Shown here: positions 31,944 through 42,218 of the stretch, piece by piece
How positions within the stretch are numbered: the stretch's first letter is position 1
Layout of the letters: each line of letters starts with the position of its first letter
Assembly: GCA_024636495.1 (NCBI GenBank)
Contig: JAGXGZ010000047.1
Location: 28,326 to 92,325, forward strand
Direction: 5' to 3'
Length of the DNA: 64,000 nucleotides
Source: Roseobacter sp.
GTDB lineage: Bacteria > Pseudomonadota > Alphaproteobacteria > Rhodobacterales > Rhodobacteraceae
Program-made: the position numbers and the translations under genes
Notes under the pieces: generated by a model
Databases searched by the model: none
What the model was told of the DNA's origin: nothing
What the model saw: only the letters and a program-made list of their open reading frames with translations

Positions 31944-32698
31944 TACGCCACCTCGGCAAGGATGTCTGCGTATCCGTTGTTTTCGACTTCAAGCGCCAGC
32001 TCTGGGCCGCCCGTCTTGATGATGCGACCGTCTGCCATGATGTGCACGACGTCAGGTTTGATGTGGTCAAGCAGACGCTGATAGTGCGTGATGACCAAAA
32101 AGCTGCGCCCTTCCGAGCGCAAGGCGTTCACGCCATCGGCAACCAGCTTCATTGCATCAACGTCCAGACCGGAATCCGTTTCATCAAGGATGCACATCTT
32201 AGGCTCCAGCATCGCCATCTGCAGGATTTCATTACGCTTTTTCTCACCGCCAGAAAAGCCGACATTAACCGGACGCTTCAGCATTTCAGCGTCGATTTGC
32301 AAATCTTTCGCGCGCGCCCGAACGACCTTAAGAAACTCGGCCGCTGACATTTCATCTTCGCCGCGCGCCTTGCGCTGTGCGTTCACGGCAGTGCGCAAGA
32401 ACGTCATGTTGCCCACGCCGGGGATTTCGACGGGGTATTGGAACGCCAAAAACAGGCCAGCGGCCGCGCGCTCTTCGGGTTCCATATCCAGCAGGTCAAC
32501 ACCTTCGAGAGATGCAGAACCCCCCGTGACCACGTAGCCGTCCTTGCCGGACAGCACATAAGACAGCGTCGACTTACCAGAGCCGTTGGGCCCCATGATC
32601 GCATGGACCTTGCCCGCTTCAATCTCAAGATCGACCCCTTTGAGGATCTGCTTGTCTTCGTCTTCCAGTTTGACCTTCAGGCCTTTGATGCTCAGCAT
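31943..32698 (-). CDS. sufC: Fe-S assembly ATPase SufC
   Basis: This 251-residue ABC-type ATPase has Walker A GPNGSGKST (residues 37-45), the signature FSGGEKKR near 150, and Walker B CILDETDSGLD, typical of SufC. It powers conformational change of the SufB-SufD scaffold. It lies between a pyruvyltransferase-like gene and sufD. A weak hairpin (32753-32779) upstream may separate it from the preceding genes. Confidence 0.97.
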   Translation of the reverse strand: MLSIKGLKVKLEDEDKQILKGVDLEIEAGKVHAIMGPNGSGKSTLSYVLSGKDGYVVTGGSASLEGVDLLDMEPEERAAAGLFLAFQYPVEIPGVGNMTFLRTAVNAQRKARGEDEMSAAEFLKVVRARAKDLQIDAEMLKRPVNVGFSGGEKKRNEILQMAMLEPKMCILDETDSGLDVDAMKLVADGVNALRSEGRSFLVITHYQRLLDHIKPDVVHIMADGRIIKTGGPELALEVENNGYADILAEVA

Positions 32699-32789
32699 GG
32701 GATGGTCCTTTTCTTATGCGTCTGCGCTGCAATGACAGCGAATGGATTAAATGAAAAGCCCGCGTTGGCGGTGTTTTCGTTGAAGTATT

Positions 32790-33596
32790 TCACGCGTTAG
32801 CTCCCGCCTTTAAGGCTTTGGGAAAGCTTGCATAAAGTGCGTTTCGACAGGCATCTATACCCGCCTGATAGGCCAAGGGCGCATCCGGCTTGGGCAGATC
32901 AGCCATCGGGATCTCTTCGATCTGGATAGGGCTTGGCATCGCGCGGCCCACAGAAGCTGCATAGTCCAGGTATTTCAATCGCGACTGACCCGATGGTGCC
33001 AGCCAGGTGTTCGAGACGCCGTAGGCATCGGCCACGATCAACCCATGCAGCGAAGACGCGAAAACATGGTCGCACGCGGCAATTGCCGCACAGACCTGTT
33101 CGGCAGGGTCGCGCGGATCAATCAGTTGGTACTTCGGGTCGCTGTCCAGCAGGGCCGTCAGCATCAGATCATCCATCAGCGTATGATGCGGCACGATCCC
33201 GATCTTGCCGTTCGGGTTTCGTGACGCAGGCCATACATCGCTGATCAGCAACCCCGGATCGCCAAAGCGCGATACCTCAAGCTCAAGCAAGGCCGCCGTG
33301 ATCGGGCCGCGTACCAGCGCGATATTCACATGTTTGGTAAATTTCACACCGTGAACGGGATGCAAAAGCCCCGCCCCCCAGATCGTGGGACGTATGTCTT
33401 TTGCAGCCGTATAGGTCCGCTTGACCACCTGCAAAAGCGACCCAGCAGCCCAGACCTGCGCACGATTGACACCGGCGTGCACGACCTTGCGGCCTGACAC
33501 ATGCGCCAATACCACAGGGCTGATCGCGTCCCCGAAATTCGGGACCGCCTTCCACCAATGCAGGGACAAGGGATTTGTGTCGGCAACAGAAGTCAT
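32790..33596 (-). CDS. Polysaccharide pyruvyl transferase family protein
   Basis: This 268-residue protein has the features of the PF04230 family: WWKAVPNFGDAISP near the N-terminus, WGAGLLHPVHG, VRGPITAALL, GDPGLLISDVWP, and SSLHGLIVADAYGVSNTW in the C-terminal half. These enzymes add pyruvate to exopolysaccharide sugars. The domain is complete, but its place inside the suf operon is unexpected, and the link to cluster assembly is unclear. It overlaps the YbjQ gene end by one base. Confidence 0.9.
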   Translation of the reverse strand: MTSVADTNPLSLHWWKAVPNFGDAISPVVLAHVSGRKVVHAGVNRAQVWAAGSLLQVVKRTYTAAKDIRPTIWGAGLLHPVHGVKFTKHVNIALVRGPITAALLELEVSRFGDPGLLISDVWPASRNPNGKIGIVPHHTLMDDLMLTALLDSDPKYQLIDPRDPAEQVCAAIAACDHVFASSLHGLIVADAYGVSNTWLAPSGQSRLKYLDYAASVGRAMPSPIQIEEIPMADLPKPDAPLAYQAGIDACRNALYASFPKALKAGANA

Positions 33597-33910
33597 CAGG
33601 CCAGCTTTACCGCCGTGCCCGATACCGAATCCATCATCATGCTATCGCCAATGATTTCATAATCGATATCAATGCCCAAAACGGCATCTGCCCCCTTGGA
33701 GCGGGCTTCGACTTCCAGCTCGACCATCGCGGCTTCGCGGGCGTGGCGCAGTTTATTCTCGTACTGTCCGGACCGACCGCCTACGATGTCAGTGACCCGC
33801 GCAAACATATCGCGCACGAAATTTGCCCCCATGATCGTCTCGCCGACGACAATGCCCTGATAGGCAGTGATGGTGCGCCCTTCGATCGTGTTTGTAGTGG
33901 TCAGAATCAT
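33596..33910 (-). CDS. YbjQ family protein (heavy-metal-binding-like domain)
   Basis: This 104-residue protein matches the YbjQ/DUF74 family: [45 protein letters not shown] and a C-terminal SGTAVKL. Members form a ring-like pentamer of unknown function. It is coupled (4-base overlap) to the preceding small membrane protein. Confidence 0.9.
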   Translation of the reverse strand: MILTTTNTIEGRTITAYQGIVVGETIMGANFVRDMFARVTDIVGGRSGQYENKLRHAREAAMVELEVEARSKGADAVLGIDIDYEIIGDSMMMDSVSGTAVKLA

Positions 33911-34098
33911 TTGTCATTCCCTTCCCGAAACACAACCAAGGCCACGCGGATCGCGGCATAGACCATAGCGAAGATCAGCATCGAAAAGAATGTTGATTTA
34001 AACCCCTCGATCGAAAACCCATCCGCCCGAAACAAAGTGATCAACACCCAGAACACCACCGCCGCAACGGACACATCCCATGTTAATTTACGCATCAT
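33907..34098 (-). CDS. Small two-helix membrane protein
   Basis: This 63-residue protein has two membrane helices (about 9-26 and 36-55) and a basic tail. It lies between sufB and the YbjQ gene, overlapping the latter by 4 bases. No family is recognised; a similar small hypothetical gene is common between sufB and sufC in this group. Confidence 0.7.
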   Translation of the reverse strand: MMRKLTWDVSVAAVVFWVLITLFRADGFSIEGFKSTFFSMLIFAMVYAAIRVALVVFREGNDK

Positions 34099-34104
34099 GT
34101 CGCG

Positions 34105-35619
<1,515 letters not shown>

Positions 35620-35644
35620 GATCGTCTTCCTCTCGCTGTCGGCG

Positions 35645-36706
35645 TTACGCCGCCCGCATCTGGTGTTTCTCGAATTTCATCGCCCAGGCTGTCGCAAAGC
35701 GCTGCACGTCTTCCAATGTTGTCTCAAGGCCCAGCGACACGCGGATGGCACTTGCCGCCGCGATATCGTCAAAGCCCATGGCCTGCAAAACCTTGCTGGC
35801 CTTGACCTTGCCACTTGAACAGGCAGAACCCGCCGAAATCGCAAAGCCAGCCAAGTCCATCTGCATCACTTGCGTCTCGCCCTTCCAGCCGGGGGTCAGG
35901 ATGCACGATGTGTTCGGCAAGCGCGGAGCTGCTTTCCCGACAAAAATAGTCTGATCAGAGGCAGCCGCAATAGTCTTTTCTAGAATATTTCTAAACTGGG
36001 CCACTTCGTCCCATTTTCCCGCTGCCACATCGCGCCCAGCTGCCTCGGCTGCGGCACCAAATCCGGCGATGCCAATCAGGTTTTCAGTGCCGGAACGGCG
36101 GTTCATTTCTTGCCCGCCCCCACGCAGAATCGGTTCAGGGTCGTCTGCGGTAAAATTGACCAGCGCACCGACGCCTTTTGGGCCGCCGATCTTGTGGGCC
36201 GACAAAATTGCATAGGACGGTGTGATATCGCCGTAAACAACGGGCATCTTGCCCGCCAATTGGGTGATATCGCAGATCGTGGAATACTGCGCTGTGCTGC
36301 CAACCACCTTGCCAGCCGCGCCCAAAATACCTGTTTCGCTGTTCGCCGCCGATATCGCAACCAACCCGGCATCCGTGATTGCGTTCGGATCAGGCGTGAT
36401 CTCGCTCCAGACGCCCAGACAATCATGCTCTGTCGGCAAGGCCATAAACACGCCGCCATGCCGCGCTTTTTGCGCCACGGCCAAGGCCGCCGCTTCGGTT
36501 GCACTGCTGGTAAAAATCACCTGTGTCGTCTTGCAGCCTACAAGTGCGGCGACTTGCGCCCGCGCCCGCTCCACCAGCATTTTGGCGGCGCGCCCTTCGG
36601 AATGCACGCTGGACGGATTGCCCACAACATCGAGCGCCGCAATCATCGCCGCGCGCGCCTCGGCCCTTACGGGCGTTGTCGCGTTATGGTCAAGATATGT
36701 CCTCAC
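35645..36706 (-). CDS. Cysteine desulfurase, IscS/NifS type
   Basis: This 353-residue PLP enzyme of the class II IscS/NifS group opens with [15 protein letters not shown]. It has the PLP lysine in [27 protein letters not shown] in the middle, and the active Cys in [14 protein letters not shown]. It is shorter than E. coli IscS (404 residues) and lacks the usual C-terminal IscU-binding extension. The operon therefore carries two different desulfurases (this one and SufS). It overlaps the iscR stop by 4 bases. Confidence 0.9.
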   Translation of the reverse strand: MRTYLDHNATTPVRAEARAAMIAALDVVGNPSSVHSEGRAAKMLVERARAQVAALVGCKTTQVIFTSSATEAAALAVAQKARHGGVFMALPTEHDCLGVWSEITPDPNAITDAGLVAISAANSETGILGAAGKVVGSTAQYSTICDITQLAGKMPVVYGDITPSYAILSAHKIGGPKGVGALVNFTADDPEPILRGGGQEMNRRSGTENLIGIAGFGAAAEAAGRDVAAGKWDEVAQFRNILEKTIAAASDQTIFVGKAAPRLPNTSCILTPGWKGETQVMQMDLAGFAISAGSACSSGKVKASKVLQAMGFDDIAAASAIRVSLGLETTLEDVQRFATAWAMKFEKHQMRAA

Positions 36707-37164
36707 GCCTCGTCAACCAGTGCAAACAGATTGGGAACCGCCGGACAAGGGGCCAGTTCATTGGCCACTACATCTGAAAGACGGGTTTGATGAAGAAAGA
36801 CATAGACCTGGGCGCTCAACCCCTCCCACAGGCGGTTGGTCAGGGATTGCGCGCGGCTGCCTGACGATCCGCCCGAAGCCCCGGCCCCAATGTGCATGGC
36901 ATCGACCTTTTCATCGACTGCCACCAAAATATCGACCACACGAATATCAGAGGCAGGCCGCCCCAAACGGTAGCCGCCGCCGGGGCCGCGCACAGACGCG
37001 ACCAATTCAGCGCGGCGCAATTTCACGAATAGTTGCTCGAGATATGGTAGGGAAATCGACTGGCGCTCGGCAATATCGCCCAAAGACACCAGCGCGCCAT
37101 CGGGTTGCAGGGCAATATCGGTCAGTGCCACCATGGCGTAGCGCCCCTTGGTCGACAGCTTCAT
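36703..37164 (-). CDS. iscR: IscR-type Rrf2 regulator with a single cysteine
   Basis: This 153-residue Rrf2 protein has a winged helix (MKLSTKGRYAMVALTDIALQ, then ISLPYLEQLFVKLRRAEL and VRGPGGGYRLGR). It lacks the three central cysteines of E. coli IscR; the equivalent loop is Gly/Ser-rich (HIGAGASGGSSGSRAQ). Only Cys140 remains. In Rhodobacter sphaeroides IscR the cluster is reported to be bound in an unusual way with one cysteine, which fits. ATG 37164 was chosen because the family begins with MKLSTKGRYA. The gene leads the suf operon. Confidence 0.9.
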   Translation of the reverse strand: MKLSTKGRYAMVALTDIALQPDGALVSLGDIAERQSISLPYLEQLFVKLRRAELVASVRGPGGGYRLGRPASDIRVVDILVAVDEKVDAMHIGAGASGGSSGSRAQSLTNRLWEGLSAQVYVFLHQTRLSDVVANELAPCPAVPNLFALVDEA

Positions 37165-37264
37165 CGCGGTTATCCCCTTGCCAAAATCGCCTGTTTGATT
37201 GACGGCGACGCTTGAAATGCCTAAGTGAATTGCCTGACCCCCAGAAAAGCTGGGATCACACAAG

Positions 37265-37279
37265 TTAGAACCGTTCTAA
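37265..37279. promoter_or_regulatory. Palindrome upstream of iscR (candidate iron/IscR operator)
   Basis: TTAGAAC-C-GTTCTAA is a perfect inverted repeat with a 1-base centre, 100 bases before the iscR start and 63 bases before the divergent hydrolase gene. It resembles the palindromic operator predicted for iron-responsive genes in Rhodobacterales (the 'Iron-Rhodo-box'), which IscR is thought to bind. Match to the published motif is from memory. Confidence 0.65.
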
Positions 37280-37341
37280 GATGTCTTAGCGAATTTGTCA
37301 ACTATTCCGCTACACCTTAAAACCCCAAAGCAGGGACGCCC

Positions 37342-37995
37342 ATGCCCGAGGTTATTTTTCCCGGACCCGAAGGCCGCCTCGAAGGCCGCTACCATCCTCA
37401 AAAAGAGCGCGACGCGCCGATTGCCATTCTGTTGCACCCGCACCCCCAGTTTGGCGGCAATATGAACCACAAAGTCGTATATAACATGCATTACGCCTTT
37501 TATCGCATGGGCTTTACGGTGCTGCGGTTTAATTTCCGGGGCGTCGGTCGCAGTCAGGGCGAATATGATCAGGGAATTGGCGAGCTTTCAGATGCCGCCT
37601 CTGCGCTCGATTACTTGCAATCGATGAACAACAATTCCAAGCATTGCTGGGTTGCAGGATTTTCATTCGGTGCGTGGATCGGCATGCAGCTTTTGATGCG
37701 TCGGCCTGAAATCACCGGTTTCATCTCGGTCGCACCCCCTGCGAACATGTATGACTTCAGCTTTCTCGCGCCCTGCCCGGCTTCGGGTCTGGTGATCAAC
37801 GGCACGGCAGACCGCGTGGCACCGCCCGCAGACACCGTAAATCTGGTCAACAAGCTGCACGAGCAAAAAGGTATCACCATCACGCACCAAGAGGTCGAAG
37901 GTGCGGGCCACTTCTTTGAAGAGCCGCACATGGACACGCTGATCACGTCGACCACCGACTACGTCAAGCGCCGCCTGACCGAGACGACACGCTAG
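37342..37995 (+). CDS. Alpha/beta hydrolase
   Basis: This 217-residue protein has the alpha/beta-hydrolase fold: LLHPHPQFGG (oxyanion region), FNFRGVGRSQGE, the nucleophile elbow GFSFGAWIG with Ser, an acid in GTADRVAPP and His in GAGHFF. It belongs to the group of dienelactone-hydrolase-like or acyl-hydrolase proteins of unknown substrate. It is transcribed away from iscR. The next two genes follow with a 1-base and a 4-base overlap. Confidence 0.85.
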   Translation: MPEVIFPGPEGRLEGRYHPQKERDAPIAILLHPHPQFGGNMNHKVVYNMHYAFYRMGFTVLRFNFRGVGRSQGEYDQGIGELSDAASALDYLQSMNNNSKHCWVAGFSFGAWIGMQLLMRRPEITGFISVAPPANMYDFSFLAPCPASGLVINGTADRVAPPADTVNLVNKLHEQKGITITHQEVEGAGHFFEEPHMDTLITSTTDYVKRRLTETTR

Positions 37996-38234
37996 TGGCC
38001 GACCAAAACGTCATCGACATGGCCAACCAGTTGGCCGAGGAATGCCTTGAAGTGCAACGCGAGACGGGGAATGATCGGTTGTTCATGGAAGTCGCCACCG
38101 TTCTTGGGGCGTCTTCGCAAACAATGGAAGAAGCGTTTGTGACGGCCATCCGCACCCGGATGGCAACCTTTCAAGGGCGTGCGTTTTTGCAAAAAGCGCT
38201 GGCCGTGCACAAAGGGAAAGATCCGCAGACATGA
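37995..38234 (+). CDS. Small conserved protein between hydrolase and HD genes
   Basis: This 79-residue protein starts with GTG overlapping the hydrolase stop (TAGTG). It is helical, with MANQLAEECLEVQRETGND and a C-terminal basic segment (FLQKALAVHKGK). No domain is recognised. It overlaps the HD gene by 4 bases, so the three genes form an operon. Confidence 0.7.
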   Translation: MADQNVIDMANQLAEECLEVQRETGNDRLFMEVATVLGASSQTMEEAFVTAIRTRMATFQGRAFLQKALAVHKGKDPQT

Positions 38235-38812
38235 CTGACCGACTTGAGCAGCAAATCGCCTTTTTGAACGAGGCGGACAAGCTTAAGTCGGTCAATCGGG
38301 GCACGCTGTTATGCGATGCGTCACGGCGTGAAAACTCTGCTGAACACAGCTGGCATCTGACGCTTTATGCGCTGGTGCTGGCCGATCAGGCAGGTCCGGA
38401 CGTCGATATCACCCGCGTCATCAAAATGCTCATCCTGCACGATCTGGTCGAGATCGACGCGGGCGATAACCCTATCTTTGGCGACTATGATCCGGCGGAA
38501 ATGGAAGCGCAGGAACTAGCCGCCGCGGATCGGATATTCGGGTTACTTCCCATAGACTTACGCGACGACCTTCGCGCAACTTGGGAGGAGTTCGAGGCCA
38601 ACACGACCCCCTCGGCGCAATTTGCCAAATCCTTGGATCGCTTTCAACCGCCGATGCAAAACCTCGCTGCAGGCGGCGGCAGCTGGGTTGAATACAGCGT
38701 GACCGAAGAGCAATTTATCACCAAGGTCGGCTCGAAAATCAAAAACGGTGCGCCGGGATTGTGGGCATTTGCACAAAAGAAAGTCAGCACGTGGTTCGCA
38801 GCCAATCGCTAA
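38231..38812 (+). CDS. HD-domain hydrolase (YfbR-like nucleotidase)
   Basis: This 193-residue protein carries the HD metal-binding pattern: RRENSAEHSWHLTLYALVL (His) and ILHDLVEIDAGDNP (His-Asp), with SLDRFQPPMQN later. Length and spacing fit the HD superfamily of 5'-deoxynucleotidases such as YfbR. It likely cleaves dNMPs to nucleosides; the exact substrate cannot be read. It is the last gene of a three-gene unit. Confidence 0.85.
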   Translation: MTDRLEQQIAFLNEADKLKSVNRGTLLCDASRRENSAEHSWHLTLYALVLADQAGPDVDITRVIKMLILHDLVEIDAGDNPIFGDYDPAEMEAQELAAADRIFGLLPIDLRDDLRATWEEFEANTTPSAQFAKSLDRFQPPMQNLAAGGGSWVEYSVTEEQFITKVGSKIKNGAPGLWAFAQKKVSTWFAANR

Positions 38813-38892
38813 AGGTTTCTCTGAGGCGTTTGCATGATTTTCAACCAGTCTTCACATATTCTGTGTAACGCTTCCTATAATTGCATTGATAT

Positions 38893-38914
38893 TCGGTATA
38901 CCAATGTATACCGA
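38893..38914. promoter_or_regulatory. Perfect 9-bp inverted repeat upstream of icd
   Basis: TCGGTATAC-CAAT-GTATACCGA is a perfect inverted repeat with a 4-base spacer, 61 bases before icd. It contains two GTATAC cores, the half-site type used by GntR/FadR-family regulators. It is a likely operator for citrate-cycle control, but the regulator is unknown. Confidence 0.6.
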
Positions 38915-38974
38915 CCAATGTAGGCCGCCTAAAACGCGCTATTGCCAAAGAAGATGCATCAAAGGAACGCCCCT

Positions 38975-40189
38975 ATGACCAAGATCAAGGTAGACAACCC
39001 GATTGTCGAACTCGACGGCGATGAAATGACCCGGATCATCTGGGACTTCATCAAGAAAAAGCTGATCCTGCCCTATCTCGATATTGATCTGAAATATTAC
39101 GATCTGGGGATGGAGGTCCGCGACGAGACCAACGACCAGATCACCATCGATGCAGCCCATGCGATCAAAAAATACGGCGTCGGCGTAAAATGTGCGACCA
39201 TCACCCCGGACGAAGCGCGGGTCGAGGAATTTGGCCTGAAAGAGATGTGGCGCTCCCCCAATGGGACGATCCGCAACATCTTGGGCGGTGTGATTTTCCG
39301 CCAGCCGATCATCTGCAAAAACGTGCCGCGCCTCGTGCCCGGCTGGACCAAACCCATCGTTGTGGGCCGTCATGCGTTCGGCGATCAATACAAGGCAACT
39401 GATTTCAAATTCCCAGGCAAAGGCAAACTGACGCTTAAATTCGTCGGTGAAGACGGCACAGAGATCGAGCGCGAGGTGTTCGATGCCCCTGATTCTGGTG
39501 TTGTGATGGCGATGTACAACCTTGATAAATCAATCATCGACTTCGCACGTGCGTCGATGAACTACGGCCTGAACCTTGGCTGGCCCGTATATCTAAGCAC
39601 CAAAAATACGATCCTGAAACAATACGACGGGCGCTTCCTCGAGCTGTTCCAGCAGGTCTACGAGACTGAATTCGCTGATAAATTCAAAGCGGCTGGCATT
39701 ACCTACGAGCACCGCCTGATCGACGACATGGTCGCTTGCGCGATGAAGTGGAACGGTGGCTATGTCTGGGCCTGCAAGAACTACGACGGCGATGTGCAGT
39801 CCGATACCGTCGCACAAGGGTTCGGCTCGTTGGGCCTGATGACGTCCGTACTGATGACGCCCGATGGCAACACGGTCGAGGCTGAAGCCGCCCATGGCAC
39901 CGTGACCCGCCACTACCGCCAGCACCAAAAGGGCGAGGAAACCTCGACCAACTCCATCGCGTCCATCTATGCTTGGACGGGCGGGCTGAAACATCGCGGC
40001 AAACTGGACGGCAACGCAGAACTGACCCGCTTTGCGGAAACGCTGGAAAAAACGGTCGTGGACACGGTCGAGGCAGGCCACATGACCAAAGACCTTGCCC
40101 TGCTTGTTGGCCCTGACCAAGGCTGGCTGACCACGATGGGCTTTCTCGAAAAGGTCGATGCAAACCTGAACGCTGCCCTCAAGGGATAA
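38975..40189 (+). CDS. icd: NADP-dependent isocitrate dehydrogenase
   Basis: This 404-residue protein is the eukaryote-like/monofunctional NADP type common in alphaproteobacteria. Features include [16 protein letters not shown] at the start, [20 protein letters not shown], the isocitrate-binding [10 protein letters not shown], the metal-binding [10 protein letters not shown] and [24 protein letters not shown] split by turns, and [15 protein letters not shown]. It converts isocitrate to 2-oxoglutarate in the citrate cycle. ATG 38975 follows AAAGGA; an earlier in-frame ATG is less likely. Confidence 0.97.
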   Translation: MTKIKVDNPIVELDGDEMTRIIWDFIKKKLILPYLDIDLKYYDLGMEVRDETNDQITIDAAHAIKKYGVGVKCATITPDEARVEEFGLKEMWRSPNGTIRNILGGVIFRQPIICKNVPRLVPGWTKPIVVGRHAFGDQYKATDFKFPGKGKLTLKFVGEDGTEIEREVFDAPDSGVVMAMYNLDKSIIDFARASMNYGLNLGWPVYLSTKNTILKQYDGRFLELFQQVYETEFADKFKAAGITYEHRLIDDMVACAMKWNGGYVWACKNYDGDVQSDTVAQGFGSLGLMTSVLMTPDGNTVEAEAAHGTVTRHYRQHQKGEETSTNSIASIYAWTGGLKHRGKLDGNAELTRFAETLEKTVVDTVEAGHMTKDLALLVGPDQGWLTTMGFLEKVDANLNAALKG

Positions 40190-40196
40190 AGACCAA

Positions 40197-40228
40197 GGGC
40201 CGTCCGGATCTGAGCGGCCCAATTTTTG
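40197..40228 (+). terminator. Intrinsic terminator after icd
   Basis: GGGCCG (40197-40202) pairs with CGGCCC (40215-40220), followed two bases later by TTTTT. It lies 8 bases past the icd stop codon. Confidence 0.75.
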
Positions 40229-40325
40229 TGCAGACTTGCCGTCGAACGCAACGTCCTGCGTGACGCGGAAAAAAATATGCGTAGCCTCGCTAGACAGGTC
40301 AACATGACTGCCCTATTGCGGTCCC

Positions 40326-40934
40326 ATGAAGCATAACCACACCACCGATCACAGCGTAATTGACGACATTCAAGGCATCGGACTGGGCGTCTTTCTGTGC
40401 GGCTTGGGGATATATTTCCTCACGTCTGTCGGGTTGATCACGGGGCAAACGGCGGGATTGGCGGTGATCATCGCCTATCTGACAGGCTATTCCTTTGGGA
40501 TCGTATTTTTTGTCATCAACTTGCCGTTCTATTTCGTGGCCTACAAACGACTGGGATTAGAATTCACCATCAAGTCGTTGATTTCCGTCACTCTTCTATC
40601 AGTCGTCACGACGTTCTTACCCTTGGGCTTTACCATTCAAACCCTTGATCCGGCACTTGGTTCAATCATTTTCGGCTGCCTTGTGGGCCTTGGGTTGCTG
40701 GCCATGTTTCGCCACAACGGATCGCTGGGCGGTCTTGGGGTGATCGCCCTGCTTGTACAGGACACAACCGGGTTCAAGGCAGGCTGGGTGCAACTGATCA
40801 CCGACGCCATAATTTTCAGCGCAGCGTTCTTTCTGTTCCCGGCTTCGATCGTATTTTATTCCCTTTTAGGGGCCATCGTCTTGAACCTGATCATCACTTT
40901 CAATCACCGCCGCGACCGCTATATCGCCACCTGA
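40326..40934 (+). CDS. YitT family membrane protein
   Basis: This 202-residue protein with five or six membrane helices matches the YitT (DUF161) family: LGVFLCGLGIYFLTSVGLIT, GQTAGLAVIIAYLTGYSFG, and HNGSLGGLGVIAL in the middle. It lacks the C-terminal DUF2179 domain of longer members. Possibly a transporter, substrate unknown. Confidence 0.85.
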   Translation: MKHNHTTDHSVIDDIQGIGLGVFLCGLGIYFLTSVGLITGQTAGLAVIIAYLTGYSFGIVFFVINLPFYFVAYKRLGLEFTIKSLISVTLLSVVTTFLPLGFTIQTLDPALGSIIFGCLVGLGLLAMFRHNGSLGGLGVIALLVQDTTGFKAGWVQLITDAIIFSAAFFLFPASIVFYSLLGAIVLNLIITFNHRRDRYIAT

Positions 40935-40936
40935 TC

Positions 40937-41143
40937 CTACGCGCCGCGGTTATGCGTCTTGGCGTAAAGCTTGGCGATAATGCCACTGGCGGTTTTCTCG
41001 AACAGGCAGGGAATCAGCGCATGGACCAAAGCAGCACCCGCAGCCGCAAAAAGCAGACCAGAGAATTTCATTGCAAACGCCATATGCTCAAAAAAACTTT
41101 CGTCCACTTTGGCGGGGTGGTCCAGAAAAACGCGTGATATCAT
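40937..41143 (-). CDS. DUF6356 family membrane protein
   Basis: This 68-residue protein shows the family pattern FLDHPAKVDESFFEHMAFA, then a hydrophobic helix (GLLFAAAGAALVHALIP) and CLFEKTASGIIAKLY. It is convergent with the YitT gene, only 2 bases apart. Function is unknown. Confidence 0.85.
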   Translation of the reverse strand: MISRVFLDHPAKVDESFFEHMAFAMKFSGLLFAAAGAALVHALIPCLFEKTASGIIAKLYAKTHNRGA

Positions 41144-41264
41144 TGGGATGCTCCTGAAGGCGATGCGAGTTCATGCAACCTTAGCGAAGTACGAATGGGT
41201 ATATGTCCCAAGATTGCAGAAAATTCCGGTTGATGTGGGATAAAATCTCAATAATGCTAAAAAT

Positions 41265-41723
41265 ATGAGAACGTATGATGACATTGACCGCCGGATCCTT
41301 GACGAACTGCAACGTGATGCCAGTCAATCGCTGGATCAGATCAGTGAGCGGATCAACCTGTCGCGCAATGCGTGCTGGCGCCGCATCCGCGCCATGGAAG
41401 ACGACGGGGTCATAACGGCCCGCGTCGCCCTTTTGGATCCGGCAAAACTGGGGCTCGGGCTTACCGTGTTCATGCAGATCCGCACAAATGCACACGCGCC
41501 GGATTGGTTGCAAAAATTCTCGACCGCGACAAAAAGCATGCCTGAAATCCAAGGCGTGTACCGCATGACCGGTGATCTGGACTATTTGATCCGCGCCCGT
41601 GTTGCCGATATGGCAGGCTACGACCGCTTGTATCAAACCTTGATCCGCAAGGTGCCATTGTCTGACGTTTCGGCCAGCTTCGTCATGGAAGAGATCAAGG
41701 AAACGACCGCCCTTCCCCTTTGA
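41265..41723 (+). CDS. Lrp/AsnC family transcription regulator
   Basis: This 152-residue protein has the AsnC helix-turn-helix (DDIDRRILDELQRDASQSLD, then SERINLSRNACWRRIRAME) and a C-terminal RAM ligand domain (AMEDDGVIT..., GVYRMTGDLDYLIRARV). It likely senses an amino acid. It is followed 16 bases later by an SMR-type exporter, which it may regulate. Confidence 0.93.
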   Translation: MRTYDDIDRRILDELQRDASQSLDQISERINLSRNACWRRIRAMEDDGVITARVALLDPAKLGLGLTVFMQIRTNAHAPDWLQKFSTATKSMPEIQGVYRMTGDLDYLIRARVADMAGYDRLYQTLIRKVPLSDVSASFVMEEIKETTALPL

Positions 41724-41739
41724 AAAGGATTTTAGAACA

Positions 41740-42069
41740 ATGCATTACCTTTGGTTGTTCATCGCAATTGTATCTGAGACGATGGGCACGACTGCCCTGC
41801 AGGCGTCCCAGCAGTTCACGCGCCTTTGGCCGTCGGTTGGGGTGGTGATTTTTTATCTGATCTCGTTTTACTTCATGGCGCTGGCGCTCAAGGTGATGCC
41901 CGTTGGCATCGTCTATGCAATCTGGTCGGGGCTTGGGATCGTATGTATTGCCGCCATTGGCTATGTGGTCTTTGGACAAAAACTGGATCTACCGGCGCTG
42001 GTCGGGCTGGTGATGATCATCGCAGGTATTTTGGTAATCCACCTCTTCTCGAACACGACGACACATTAA
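41740..42069 (+). CDS. SMR family small multidrug/amine exporter
   Basis: This 109-residue protein with four membrane helices has the key Glu13 in IVSETMGTTAL (Glu14 of EmrE), then YLISFYFMALALKVMPVGIVYAIWSGLG split by the short loop, and YVVFGQKLDLPALVG. It is a proton-coupled exporter, likely for cationic compounds or an amino acid-linked substrate, given its Lrp neighbour. Length and motif match EmrE-type proteins. Confidence 0.9.
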   Translation: MHYLWLFIAIVSETMGTTALQASQQFTRLWPSVGVVIFYLISFYFMALALKVMPVGIVYAIWSGLGIVCIAAIGYVVFGQKLDLPALVGLVMIIAGILVIHLFSNTTTH

Positions 42070-42218
42070 CCGGCAGTAAAGCGCCTTTGGCGGTCACGTT
42101 CATCGCCTTGCCACTGTATTAGGGCTAGCTTTCTGCGGCGTCTCACGTTATGCGCGGCGCAAATGCTGCGGTGCAACAGTGCGCGCGGCCCTCTTTCCTA
42201 TCAAAGGCACATACCCCA

